Shown here: one piece after another, positions 51,023-59,706 of the stretch
How positions within the stretch are numbered: position 1 is the first letter of the stretch
Layout of the letters: each line of letters begins with the position of its first letter
Assembly: GCA_937949785.1 (NCBI GenBank)
Contig: CALEDH010000001.1
Coordinates: 1-64,000 of the forward strand
DNA length: 64,000 bases
Source of the DNA: an uncultured Sulfolobales archaeon
GTDB taxonomy: Archaea; Thermoproteota; Thermoprotei_A; Sulfolobales; NBVN01
Direction: 5' to 3'
Position numbers and translations under genes: made by a program
Notes under the pieces: generated by a model
Told to the model about the DNA's origin: nothing
What the model saw: the letters and a program-made list of their open reading frames with translations, nothing else
The model's database searches: none

Positions 51023-52147
51023 CTAACAATTAACCTCTCTATTAAGCTTCTCTAAAATCCTTTTATAGTATATGAGGGGGTTCTTAACATTACATTCAGC
51101 TACACACATACCTAAGCTTTTCATCTTATCACAATTATACATAGAATATTTCCTCTTAGAGCCTCTTAGACCAGCTAGGTGCTCAACTTGGTACTTAGTC
51201 ATTCTCTCGTTGAAGTCCGGAGCGTATCTGAAAAGGTCTACTATTTGCTCTACATCAACCCCAATATTTATTAAGTAAACAGCTAATGCAAACCTTTGGT
51301 GGTGGGTTAAGTTTTCATTTCTCCGTATCCCTTCAATAATGTTTTTAATACATGGGGGATGCGCCTCTTCAACAACGCGGCCAGCAACTACCTTCAAAGC
51401 AGGTTCATATAGTTTATCAACACCTACTTTCTGAGCGGGTATTTCCTCCCTCAACCTATCTACTATATCACCGATCTTCCCCTCGAATTTAACGTTACTT
51501 AAGTCTGACACGGAGCTCAGTAACCTATACTTAATAAACTCTTGAAGGAGTCTTGAAACCTCCTTCTTACCTAAGTAAATATAACCTCCTTTAACATACT
51601 GGTTAACTAACTTCCATTTAGGTTCTGTCGTTAGTTTAGAGATCCCTGTAAGGTATGTAGTTACTGGTGTTCTAAATTGAAGGCAATACACTACAGGTTT
51701 CGACGTAGTGGTGTCGTAGCCTATTACGACCCGCTCCCCACAAACATCTTGAGGACTGCCTAGAAACTCTAAGTGGATCCCAAAAGCATTAGCTACTCTG
51801 ACAATTACTTCCTCAGAGTCCCCTAGTAAGTATTCATAAGATCTCTTAGCCTCAGTATCTACGTACTTACGTAAGCACCACCCACCTAAAGCAGAGGCCA
51901 ACGCTAACCCTATATAAAAAGCTGAAAGTTCTACATCCTCAGAACCTGTTGGTATATACTTCAAATTTTTTAGGGCTGACCTCACCCTAACTACAGCACG
52001 TTCTACGTATTCCTGCCTACCATGTTCTAATAAGTAGGTAATTGATACATGCCCTCCGTAAAGCCTCTTAAGATACTCATTGAATGATGTGATAAAAGGG
52101 TACTTAACGTATAGCGGTAGCTTTGGAATCGAATTAACCATTCTCAT
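51023..52147 (-). CDS. priL: DNA primase large subunit PriL
   Basis: A 374-residue primase large subunit. An alpha-helical N-terminal domain (PKLPLYVKYPF at the start; ELSAFYIGLALASALG near 80) leads to the C-terminal [4Fe-4S] domain, with cysteines in PPCIKNIIEG (about 276), YNCDKMKSLGMCVAEC (about 340-355) and a surrounding HQRFALAVYL helix. It partners PriS in primer synthesis; priS is not nearby. It is divergent from metG with a 56-base shared promoter region. Confidence 0.9.
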   Translation of the reverse strand: MRMVNSIPKLPLYVKYPFITSFNEYLKRLYGGHVSITYLLEHGRQEYVERAVVRVRSALKNLKYIPTGSEDVELSAFYIGLALASALGGWCLRKYVDTEAKRSYEYLLGDSEEVIVRVANAFGIHLEFLGSPQDVCGERVVIGYDTTTSKPVVYCLQFRTPVTTYLTGISKLTTEPKWKLVNQYVKGGYIYLGKKEVSRLLQEFIKYRLLSSVSDLSNVKFEGKIGDIVDRLREEIPAQKVGVDKLYEPALKVVAGRVVEEAHPPCIKNIIEGIRRNENLTHHQRFALAVYLINIGVDVEQIVDLFRYAPDFNERMTKYQVEHLAGLRGSKRKYSMYNCDKMKSLGMCVAECNVKNPLIYYKRILEKLNREVNC

Positions 52148-52203
52148 AGTTTTCTAAGAATAACTTATTAACGGGATATATAAGACAACATCTAGGTGTT
52201 TAG

Positions 52204-53922
52204 GTGGGTTTCACTAGATGGGTAGTAACGTCGGCATGGCCCTACATAAATACTGTACCACATCTAGGTAATATGATCGGTAGTATATTATCGGCTGATA
52301 TATTTGCTAGGTACTTAAGACTACGTGGCTATGAAGTAATACTTGTCAGTGGTAGTGATGAGCATGGAACAGTTATAGAGGTAGAGGCTAGGAGGAAGGG
52401 GGTAGAACCCCAAGAACTAACTAATGAGGCACATAAGTACATTAGTAAATTGTTCTGTGATTGGCATATATCCTTCGATAACTACACTAGGACTGAGAGT
52501 GAAGTACATAAGGAGTTCGTAAGCAACCTAATGATGAAGCTATATGAGAGGGGCTTTATAGATATTAAAGAGCAGGTAATGCCTTACTGCGATACTGATA
52601 AGATATACCTACCTGATAGATTTGTTTTCGGAACATGCCCTTACTGCGGGTATGAAGATGCTAGAGGCGACCAATGCGATAATTGCGGTAAGCTATTAAG
52701 CCCTGAAGAATTAATATCCCCTAGATGTGTTTTCTGCCTAAGTAAGCCGACATTCAAAACAACTAAGCATTGGTTCTTCAGATTAGATAGAGTGGAGGAC
52801 GTGATTAAGGATTGGTTAGACGGTCATGAACTGCTTGATGATAACGTTAAGAACTACTCAATCTCCTGGATTAAAACAGGGTTAAAGCCGAGGTCTGTGA
52901 CTAGGGATAATAAATGGGGGATTAAAGCACCATTCCCAGACGCTGGGGATAAGACGATATATGTTTGGTTTGAGGCTCTATTAGGCTATGTCTCAGCTAC
53001 TATAGAGTTCTTTAGGAGGTTAGGATGTGAGGATAGATGGCGTGATTACTGGCTTAGTGATGAGTCAGGTACAGCATACTTCATCGGTAAGGATAACATC
53101 CCGTTTCACGCCATCATACTACCGGCAATGTTGTTAGCAAGCGGCGAACGCTATAACCTACCAACAGTGATATCAGCTACTGAGTACTTAATGTTTGAGG
53201 GTCAGAAATTCAGTAAGAGTAGGAGGGTTGGTGTCTGGATTGATGAGGCTTTGGAAATAGTGCCGGACCCTGATTACTGGCGCTTCGCCTTAGTTAGGAT
53301 GAGGCCTGAAGGAAGAGATACTAGCTTCTCATGGGCTGAGTTTGTAAGGATAATTAACAACGAGTTAAACGATGATGTTGGAAACTACATCCATAGAGTG
53401 TTAACACTTATTAATAAGCTCTACGGCGAAGTAGTACCTACGGCGTCGAAATACTCGAAAATAGATTACGAGTTTAAGGATAAAATCACTTCATCTCTAC
53501 GTAAGTACTGTGAGTGCATGGACGCGGCTAAGATAAAAGCGGCGTCGGATGTGATATTGGAACTTGCTAGGGCTGGGAACCAATACTTAAACGTTAAGGA
53601 GCCGTGGGCTAAGGTAAAATCGGATATCGACGATGCATCAACGACTTTATATCTAGGTTATATCAGCGTATACGTTTTAGGCTTAATGTTACTCCCAATC
53701 ACACCTAACTCTGCAGCAAATCTATTTAGAATGTTAAATCTAAATATCGGTGAGTTGAAAATCAGCTATGATGAGGCCTTATTACAGATGACTCAGCGTA
53801 GGATACGTAGACCTGAACCGCTCTTTAAGAAACTAAGCGTTGATTTCCTGCAGAACATAGATTCTATAATTGACAACGTTAGACGTAAAGTCCAGCTGAA
53901 GAGGCCTGAAGTGCTTAGATAG
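52204..53922 (+). CDS. metG: Methionyl-tRNA synthetase
   Basis: A 572-residue class I synthetase. The HIGH-type motif is TVPHLGNMIGS near residues 17-27, the zinc-knuckle insert has CPYCGYEDARGDQCDNCG and CVFC (about 145-180), and the KMSKS loop is KFSKSRRVG near 338. An anticodon-binding helical domain completes it; no C-terminal OB-fold dimer domain is present. It charges tRNA-Met. GTG start with AGGTG upstream. Its stop codon is 10 bases before a strong hairpin. Confidence 0.94.
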   Translation: MGFTRWVVTSAWPYINTVPHLGNMIGSILSADIFARYLRLRGYEVILVSGSDEHGTVIEVEARRKGVEPQELTNEAHKYISKLFCDWHISFDNYTRTESEVHKEFVSNLMMKLYERGFIDIKEQVMPYCDTDKIYLPDRFVFGTCPYCGYEDARGDQCDNCGKLLSPEELISPRCVFCLSKPTFKTTKHWFFRLDRVEDVIKDWLDGHELLDDNVKNYSISWIKTGLKPRSVTRDNKWGIKAPFPDAGDKTIYVWFEALLGYVSATIEFFRRLGCEDRWRDYWLSDESGTAYFIGKDNIPFHAIILPAMLLASGERYNLPTVISATEYLMFEGQKFSKSRRVGVWIDEALEIVPDPDYWRFALVRMRPEGRDTSFSWAEFVRIINNELNDDVGNYIHRVLTLINKLYGEVVPTASKYSKIDYEFKDKITSSLRKYCECMDAAKIKAASDVILELARAGNQYLNVKEPWAKVKSDIDDASTTLYLGYISVYVLGLMLLPITPNSAANLFRMLNLNIGELKISYDEALLQMTQRRIRRPEPLFKKLSVDFLQNIDSIIDNVRRKVQLKRPEVLR

Positions 53923-53932
53923 CGAGTTTGTA

Positions 53933-53997
53933 CCCTGCCCGGCTAACCACCATCACTTAGTCCGTTACGGACAATCAAGTGGTGTGTGGGGGCAGGG
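53933..53997 (+). ncRNA. Long three-helix hairpin RNA after metG
   Basis: CCCTGCCC (53933-53940) pairs with GGGCAGGG (53990-53997). After a six-base 5' bulge (GGCTAA), CCACCATCACTT pairs with AAGTGGTGTGTGG with one bulged T. After an internal loop (A/AATC), GTCCG-TTA-CGGAC caps the structure. About 25 base pairs in 65 nt. It begins ten bases after the metG stop. It could be a 3' stability element, a terminator stem or a separate small RNA; no box C/D or ACA motif is seen. Confidence 0.7.
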
Positions 53998-54331
53998 CCA
54001 TATTTATAGATTATTAGGTAATGTAAAAACTTATTGCCTTAAAACCACCTAGCTTTCACTTAACTAATTTGATATAACCTAATTGAAAGCTTGAATGTGT
54101 TGGTAGGGACTTCAAAACCGCTTCTACCTAACGTAAAGTTTACTACCATACCTACTTCAATAAGCTTTAACAGCGTTTAAGCCCGTCACGATATGTAGAG
54201 TAAAGCTAAGCTAGAACAGAGCTCCGACATCGATGAGAAACAGATATGTAAATTAAATATCTAACGGTACCCGGTGTTTTGTGGTAAGTGTGGTTAATTC
54301 TAAAACGCTCTTAGTTGTTGAGCTGGTATTC
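53998..54331. other. Intergenic region between the hairpin and aEF-1beta
   Basis: No gene is supported. Around 54105-54128 the minus strand reads GGTAGAAGCGGTTTTGAAGT, close to the motif at 23427-23446 and, less so, 24312. A TATA-like ATATTTATAG lies at about 54000. Confidence 0.35.
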
Positions 54332-54613
54332 CTACCTAATGTCAGTTCTAGTAACTAATTCGGTCTCAACACCTTCAACACCACTTAAGTTCTTTATGAT
54401 GTCCTCAACTTCCTCAGTACCGCCTTCAACATCTTCAGGCATTAATAAGTAGAGTCTAAGTACATGCAGTCCGAATGCTACGTAAACCTTCTCACTCCTA
54501 ACTAACTCGTACTTAGTAGGTAATGCGCTCTTCAACTCTACGATCACTCCATCTAAATCCGTATCTACGTCCTTAGGGTAGACCTTAAGAACAGCCAATA
54601 TCTTAGCCATCAT
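54332..54613 (-). CDS. ef1b: Translation elongation factor aEF-1beta
   Basis: A 93-residue nucleotide exchange factor for aEF-1alpha. AKILAVLKVYPKDVDTDLD at the start, YVAFGLHVLRLYLLMPEDVEGGTEEVE in the middle and SGVEGVETELVTRTDI at the end match the archaeal family. AAGGTGAT lies directly before two ATG codons (54613 and 54610). It follows the zinc-ribbon gene by eight bases; this pair is common in archaea and is surely one operon. Confidence 0.93.
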   Translation of the reverse strand: MMAKILAVLKVYPKDVDTDLDGVIVELKSALPTKYELVRSEKVYVAFGLHVLRLYLLMPEDVEGGTEEVEDIIKNLSGVEGVETELVTRTDIR

Positions 54614-54621
54614 ATATCACC

Positions 54622-54843
54622 TTAAGGACCTTCAAAACCGCACTTCGGGCAAACATATTTTACGTTGAACTCCCTACACATCTTACAACGCCATATAGTC
54701 ACCGATCCGCAGTTAGGGCATAGAAACTTAGTGCCTTTCTCCAGAGGAGATACTAACTTACCACAGCTACTGCATACCGGTGGTGTTGACGACTCCACTA
54801 TTACAGGTCCCTTACTACTAACCTGCTCTTCTAACCCCATCAT
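54622..54843 (-). CDS. Small zinc-ribbon protein preceding aEF-1beta
   Basis: A 73-residue protein with four CxxC knuckles: CSSCGK, CPNCGS, CKMCRE and CPKCGF, making two zinc-binding units. It belongs to the archaeal zinc-ribbon (DUF1610-like) proteins regularly found next to aEF-1beta. It probably acts with the ribosome or translation factors; that is inferred from context only. Confidence 0.83.
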   Translation of the reverse strand: MMGLEEQVSSKGPVIVESSTPPVCSSCGKLVSPLEKGTKFLCPNCGSVTIWRCKMCREFNVKYVCPKCGFEGP

Positions 54844-54967
54844 GGATGACCAGTACTACTATATCATAGCTGAGTTTAAAAATATGATATTTAACACCTT
54901 ACCTAATACTACTATGCTTTAATCATTTTATAAGCTTCTTAAACACTATCACCGATGGGGGTCTAAA

Positions 54968-56020
54968 GTGGGGGTTGATTTAAGGGATTTAATACCTGAT
55001 AAGGCTATTAAAATTATTAACGATTTAAAGGAGCTTTACGGGAGGACCGTAGCTATAGATACCTATAACGCCCTCTACCAATTCTTAACTGCTATTAGAC
55101 AAACTGATGGAACACCATTAATGGATTCTACGGGTAGAGTTACAAGCCACTTAAGCGGGCTGTTCTACAGAACTATAAATTTAATGGAGTCATGTATTAA
55201 ACCTATATACGTATTCGACGGTAAACCACCTGAGCTGAAGTCTAGGGAAATAGCTCAGAGGTCTCTGATTAAGAGTGACGCGCTGGCTAAGTACAAAGAT
55301 GCCTTAGAGCGCGGCGACCTCGAAGCAGCCTATAGATACGCTCAAATCTCGTCTAAACTAACGAATGAGATGGTTGATGAGGCGAAGGAATTGCTGGACG
55401 CTATGGGAGTTCCTTGGGTTCAAGCACCTTCTGAAGGTGAGGCTCAGGCCGCCTATATGACGTTAAAGAACACTGCATGGTCTGCAGCAAGTCAGGACTA
55501 TGACTCACTACTCTTCGGGTCGCCTAGGCTTATAAGGAACTTAACCATTTCAGGTAAACGTAAACTACCTAAGAAGGAGGTTTACGTTGAACTCAAGCCT
55601 GAGGTTGTAGAACTCGATATACTGCTAAGCGACTTAGCCATAACTAGGGAGCAACTCATAGATATAGCTATACTGTTAGGTACTGACTACAACCCAGATG
55701 GGGTTAAGGGTGTAGGTCCTAAAACAGCTTTAAAGCTCGTTAAGACCTACCAATCCTTAGAGAAGGTTCTTAAGGTACTGCCTGAAGCTCAATTCCCGGT
55801 AGACCCACTTAAGATTAAGGACTTCTTCTTAAATCCCCCGGTACTTACTGAGTATAAGATTGAATGGGTTGAACCTAATGAGAAGTTAATTAAGGAATTA
55901 CTGATAACGCACCATAGCTTCTCTGAAGAGAGGGTATTACCTGCGTTGGAGAGGTTGAGGAAGGCATTTAAGAGTTGTATTAAGTCTAAGGTTAGAGGGC
56001 TTGATGCCTGGATTAGATAA
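54968..56020 (+). CDS. fen: Flap endonuclease 1 (FEN1)
   Basis: A 350-residue structure-specific nuclease. The N-terminal VDLRDLIPDKAI, YVFDGKPPELK (about 80-90), PSEGEAQAAYM (about 155-165), SQDYDSLLFG and DYNPDGVKGVGPKTAL (helix-hairpin-helix, about 240) are all present with their acidic metal ligands. The C-terminal RGLDAWI is a PCNA-interaction-like end. It removes flaps from Okazaki fragments and repair intermediates. GTG start after GGGGGTCTAAA. It converges with dph6, three bases apart. Confidence 0.95.
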   Translation: MGVDLRDLIPDKAIKIINDLKELYGRTVAIDTYNALYQFLTAIRQTDGTPLMDSTGRVTSHLSGLFYRTINLMESCIKPIYVFDGKPPELKSREIAQRSLIKSDALAKYKDALERGDLEAAYRYAQISSKLTNEMVDEAKELLDAMGVPWVQAPSEGEAQAAYMTLKNTAWSAASQDYDSLLFGSPRLIRNLTISGKRKLPKKEVYVELKPEVVELDILLSDLAITREQLIDIAILLGTDYNPDGVKGVGPKTALKLVKTYQSLEKVLKVLPEAQFPVDPLKIKDFFLNPPVLTEYKIEWVEPNEKLIKELLITHHSFSEERVLPALERLRKAFKSCIKSKVRGLDAWIR

Positions 56021-56023
56021 CCT

Positions 56024-56710
56024 TTAACATATTTCCGCATCATCTATAATTAGATACCCAACCCAGTGATTAGGGTACCAGACCTTCCTACTAGATTTTA
56101 TGCATACCTTCCCCCCACGGAAGAGAGGTGAGGAAGTAACAAATGTTTCGAACTCCCCTCCCTCACCGACGGGATTGACGCCGTACTTCCTAGCTATATG
56201 TAGGAAGTCTTCTAAATTACTTAAATCTATTCTACTGCCTAACCACTTAACGTTTAATCCATATGCTTGTAACGCAGTAATTATGAACTCCATAGTTTTA
56301 ACCTCCTCATGTAGTAGTAGGTATGGGTCGTAGCCCCACAAAGGCGTTAAATGTATTAGGCCTAACTCGCTACACAGTCTATCTAAAACCGATCTCTGAT
56401 AATTAGATACTACGACACCGCTGACTACGTATTTAAACCCATAGCCCCGGAGTTCTCCGAGCTTCCTCCTCAACTCACCTACTTCAACGTTCTTAATACC
56501 ACTACAACGCATTAAATCGTAGCTAATGCCCAATAAGTTACTGTGTAAGGCGCACCAGTTAATGTTTACAGTGTGGAATAGCCAGGAATCAGCTATCAGT
56601 GGGCTGGCTACTAATAATTTTTCTACGTTATAACCTAGGCTTAGTGCCTTAATTAATGCGTAGTGTGAGTCCTTCCCACCACTATATAAGACTAAAGTTT
56701 TCTCAACTAC
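56024..56710 (-). CDS. dph6: Diphthine-ammonia ligase Dph6
   Basis: About 229 residues, the normal size. The PP-loop SGGKDS (10-15) binds ATP; LWGYDP (about 130) and GEGGEFETFVTSSPLF (about 190-205) are the family signature. It amidates diphthine on aEF-2 as the last step of diphthamide synthesis. The first standard start (TTG 56533) would delete the PP-loop and 59 residues. Upstream the frame is open but has no ATG, GTG or TTG before a TGA. GAGGGGTG lies seven bases before GTA (56710), the best placed codon. It overlaps the DUF4443 gene by four bases. Confidence 0.88.
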   Translation of the reverse strand, partial: VVEKTLVLYSGGKDSHYALIKALSLGYNVEKLLVASPLIADSWLFHTVNINWCALHSNLLGISYDLMRCSGIKNVEVGELRRKLGELRGYGFKYVVSGVVVSNYQRSVLDRLCSELGLIHLTPLWGYDPYLLLHEEVKTMEFIITALQAYGLNVKWLGSRIDLSNLEDFLHIARKYGVNPVGEGGEFETFVTSSPLFRGGKVCIKSSRKVWYPNHWVGYLIIDDAEIC

Positions 56711-57375
56711 TGCGTAGCACCCCTCAAAACATCTAAAGCAGCTTCAACTACGTACATTAAACAGTTCCTATCCCCCTTCCTGCAAACAGAAACTAAAACA
56801 CTGTCCCCTTCAAAGATCTTGAAACCCCCTAAGATATCCCTCCAAAATCCCTGGTCGATAACTTTATATAAGCCATAAGAGTTAGGTAGCATAAATACCC
56901 CATCAACGTAGTAAAGTATTAAACCACCAGTACCCCCCTTCCTAACTATTAAGTCTCTTACGTATAGTACACCGCCGACCTGACTCACAAGCCTAACACC
57001 GTCTCTAAGTAGGACTGCTGACATCCTACAATCCCTACATATTTCCCCATAACCTAGGTCAAAACTACCAGCTACGATTAACCTGCTCATTAATAACCTA
57101 AGAACTTCAAAACCTGCCTCGGTTAATAACACACCGGCCACAGGGTCGACAGCTATTAATCCAACCTCAGATAGCCTCCTAACCAAGGTTCTCACACTGC
57201 CCTCACCAATTCCTAAGACGTTAGAGAGTGCTTTCCTTCCTGAGGGACTTTTAGCGCACTCATTTAAAGTTAAGTATATGTGGTAGCTAGTAAAGCCTGG
57301 TCTAACATTACCTTTAGGTAGTGTTACCTTATCAAAGATGTTAAAGACCTCCCCTAGATCCATGAGTTTCCTCAC
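56707..57375 (-). CDS. DUF4443-like winged-helix protein
   Basis: A 222-residue protein. Residues about 25-90 form a winged helix-turn-helix (SYHIYLTLNECAKSPSGRKAL, then GIGEGSVRTLVRRLSEVGL). A second alpha/beta domain (about 100-215) includes CRDCRMSAVLLR. The combination fits DUF4443 archaeal proteins of unknown role. ATG start. It is coupled to dph6 downstream; whether it regulates or assists diphthamide synthesis is open. Confidence 0.72.
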   Translation of the reverse strand: MRKLMDLGEVFNIFDKVTLPKGNVRPGFTSYHIYLTLNECAKSPSGRKALSNVLGIGEGSVRTLVRRLSEVGLIAVDPVAGVLLTEAGFEVLRLLMSRLIVAGSFDLGYGEICRDCRMSAVLLRDGVRLVSQVGGVLYVRDLIVRKGGTGGLILYYVDGVFMLPNSYGLYKVIDQGFWRDILGGFKIFEGDSVLVSVCRKGDRNCLMYVVEAALDVLRGATQ

Positions 57376-57435
57376 TAATGATTATAAATTTAGTTAAAAT
57401 TTATTTAGGTTTGCAGTAAGTAGCTTGAGGTGTGA

Positions 57436-58374
57436 TTGTTGAGGAAGCTTAAGTATAAGGATTTACTTTCGATTTCAGATCTTAGTGAGGAAGAACTAAC
57501 TTATCTCTTAGAGATTTCTAAGCTGTTTAAGGGCAGATACTATGCTGGTGAGAGGGTAATTAACGTCTTAGGAGGGAAGTCCGTAGCAATGATCTTTCAA
57601 AAACCAAGTACTAGGACTAGAGTTAGCTTTGAAGTTGCAATACATCAACTAGGTGGGTATGCACTCTACCTTAACTGGAACGACCTACAGTTAGGGAGGG
57701 GTGAGACTATAGCCGACACAGCTAGAGTCCTAAGCAGATATGTAGATGGGGTAGTCGCCAGGGTTTTAAAACATTCCGACCTAGTAGAACTGGCTAGCCA
57801 CTCCTCAATACCAGTAATTAACGCTTTAAGTGATTTAGAACACCCATGTCAGACATTAGCTGATTTACTGACTATTTGGGAGAAGAAAGGGAGGTTAGAG
57901 GGGGTTAAGATAACGTTTATCGGGGATGGTGGTGATAACGTCCTTAACTCATTACTACTAGCCAGCGCTAAATTAGGTATAGATATCTCAATAGCAACTC
58001 CTGTAGGTTACGAGCCTAAGGAGGTTATATTAAAGATGGCTGAAAGTGATGCCCGAAAACATGGTTCGACGATTGAGGTTATCAGAGAACCTGAAGTAGC
58101 TGTTAGAGGGGCAGACGTAATATACACAGATGTTTGGGTGAGTATGGGTCAGGAAGCAGAGAGGGCTAGGAGAATCGCAGACCTAAGCAAGTATAAAGTT
58201 ACTGTAGATCTGATCAAGCTGGCTAAGGAAGACGTGATTTTCATGCATTGCCTGCCTGCGAAGAGAGGAGAGGAAGTTGTTGATGATGTAATAGATGGTA
58301 AGTGGTCTGTTGTTTGGGACCAAGCTGAAAACAGACTTCATACACAGAAGGCTGTATTAGCGCTTCTTCTTTAA
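57436..58374 (+). CDS. argF: Ornithine carbamoyltransferase
   Basis: A 312-residue transcarbamoylase. The carbamoyl phosphate loop STRTRVSFEVA (about 57-67), DLEHPCQTLADL near 135 and the ornithine-binding HCLPAKRGEEV near 274 identify it over aspartate carbamoyltransferase. It makes citrulline from ornithine in arginine synthesis or runs in reverse. Start is TTG (57436 or 57439) behind GAGGTGTGAT. No other arginine genes are adjacent. Its end overlaps the convergent unknown gene by 18 bases. Confidence 0.95.
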   Translation: MLRKLKYKDLLSISDLSEEELTYLLEISKLFKGRYYAGERVINVLGGKSVAMIFQKPSTRTRVSFEVAIHQLGGYALYLNWNDLQLGRGETIADTARVLSRYVDGVVARVLKHSDLVELASHSSIPVINALSDLEHPCQTLADLLTIWEKKGRLEGVKITFIGDGGDNVLNSLLLASAKLGIDISIATPVGYEPKEVILKMAESDARKHGSTIEVIREPEVAVRGADVIYTDVWVSMGQEAERARRIADLSKYKVTVDLIKLAKEDVIFMHCLPAKRGEEVVDDVIDGKWSVVWDQAENRLHTQKAVLALLL

Positions 58375-58926
58375 TCCCCTCCTAGACTTCCTCCTTACTC
58401 TTTTCCTACGTCTTACACTTCCCTTAGACATCTTAACATTACCTTCCCCATCACCTAGTAATAATATCCTAGCACCCGATCCAGTTCTTAATATAACTCC
58501 TAAGCATCTATTGCATTCATTGATGCTTAAATCACCCTCAAAAACATATACCTCCTCAGGTACTTCAAGTTGTTTAACGCTAACCTGAGACCCATAAAAT
58601 ACGTCAACCTCCTTACCATCGGCGGACTTCATTAAAATCGAAAGTCCGATTAATTTATCAACCCTAGGCGATAAGGCAGTCTTAAACGACTTCAACTTCT
58701 TTACATACTCGAATATCTCCACGCATTGAGAACCATTACAACTACTCAATAATATGCAATCACATTCTAATAGATTTCTATCCTTAATGAATTTCTTTAA
58801 GCTTAGCTCATCTACGCTTATATCACCACTAAATGTCAGCTCTTTAACTAACTTTAACGTAGTAAACTTTACTTCAGCAACTATGACTTCAGCGATTTCG
58901 AAGCATTTAACCATCATAGCATACAT
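58357..58926 (-). CDS. Unknown protein with highly basic C-terminal tail
   Basis: A 189-residue protein I do not recognise. The body (to about 165) is alpha/beta with several cysteines (CDCILLSSCNGSQC near 75-88 and INECNRC near 140). The last 22 residues are almost all Arg, Lys or Ser (VRRRKRVRRKSRRGLKKKR), suggesting nucleic acid or ribosome binding. It lies 18 bases after the adenosine-specific kinase gene on the same strand. Start may be either of two ATGs four codons apart. Confidence 0.65.
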   Translation of the reverse strand: MYAMMVKCFEIAEVIVAEVKFTTLKLVKELTFSGDISVDELSLKKFIKDRNLLECDCILLSSCNGSQCVEIFEYVKKLKSFKTALSPRVDKLIGLSILMKSADGKEVDVFYGSQVSVKQLEVPEEVYVFEGDLSINECNRCLGVILRTGSGARILLLGDGEGNVKMSKGSVRRRKRVRRKSRRGLKKKR

Positions 58927-58944
58927 CGCTTTATGAAGTACTTC

Positions 58945-59433
58945 CTATCGTTTATATCCTATTTTTCTGAGGAACTCCCTTCTCTCATTCTTATCTTCCT
59001 CTCCTTCAATACCTAAGGACTTAAACCCGTCGACAACCCCCAATACAGACCTACCTTGATCTGTCTCAGCAATTATTAGTTGTAATGGGTTAGACGTCGC
59101 AGCATATATTGATGTGATTTCCTGAACGTGTTTTAAAGTGTTTAAAACGTTAATAGGCCAAGCACCACTTATATACACTATGAAGGTGTGCCCAGCCCCT
59201 ACCTTTAGGGCGTATTCCTCAGCAAGCTTAATTAAGTGTATGTCGTTGCCATCACTCCTCACAAGCCTCTTACCACTAGCCTCGCAGAACGCCACTCCAA
59301 ACTTAATAGAAGGTGTTGAGGTTACTAACGCCTCATAAATGTCCTCAACAGTTTTAATGAAGTGTGAATGTCCTACTATGACGCTAGCCCCCTCAGGTAT
59401 TGGAACGTTAATTATCTCTAGCTTCAAACTCAT
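58945..59433 (-). CDS. Adenosine-specific kinase family protein
   Basis: A 162-residue protein of the COG1839 family: [18 protein letters not shown]-type segment near 22-38, [17 protein letters not shown] near 46-62, [12 protein letters not shown] near 79-90 and [13 protein letters not shown] near 130. Family members were described as adenosine-specific kinases from structure; the biological reaction is not settled. The ATG at 59433 follows GTGGGGG; an earlier GTG is inside that site. It is divergent from tRNA-Ala. Confidence 0.88.
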   Translation of the reverse strand: MSLKLEIINVPIPEGASVIVGHSHFIKTVEDIYEALVTSTPSIKFGVAFCEASGKRLVRSDGNDIHLIKLAEEYALKVGAGHTFIVYISGAWPINVLNTLKHVQEITSIYAATSNPLQLIIAETDQGRSVLGVVDGFKSLGIEGEEDKNERREFLRKIGYKR

Positions 59434-59550
59434 TAAAACCCCCACAAATCATCTACACCAAAACTTATTAAGGTTTAAGGTCTGACCGCTTAAATTATGA
59501 AGTCGTTAAACCAATATAGGGGCTTCCTGAATGTTTCTGCTCATTAATTA

Positions 59551-59558
59551 CTTATAAA
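59551..59558 (+). promoter_or_regulatory. TATA box of tRNA-Ala
   Basis: CTTATAAA lies about 25-32 bases ahead of the first tRNA base, the expected archaeal spacing for initiation at or next to the mature 5' end. Confidence 0.55.
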
Positions 59559-59582
59559 TCTCAGTAAGTAAATCTCAGTAAG

Positions 59583-59583
<1 letters not shown>
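59556..59583. repeat. 14-base tandem duplication just before tRNA-Ala
   Basis: AAATCTCAGTAAG occurs at 59556-59568 and again at 59570-59582, separated by a single T; the unit length is 14. It fills the space between the TATA box and the tRNA. Confidence 0.8.
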
Positions 59584-59656
<73 letters not shown>

Positions 59657-59706
59657 CCAACATATTAAAAATAAGCTCCCAAAGATTCTACTTAGGATGG
59701 TTTGAA

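Noticed and set aside
53933-53997. H/ACA guide RNA or SRP RNA identity for the hairpin
   Set aside because: No ACA box or kink-turn, and much shorter than SRP RNA.
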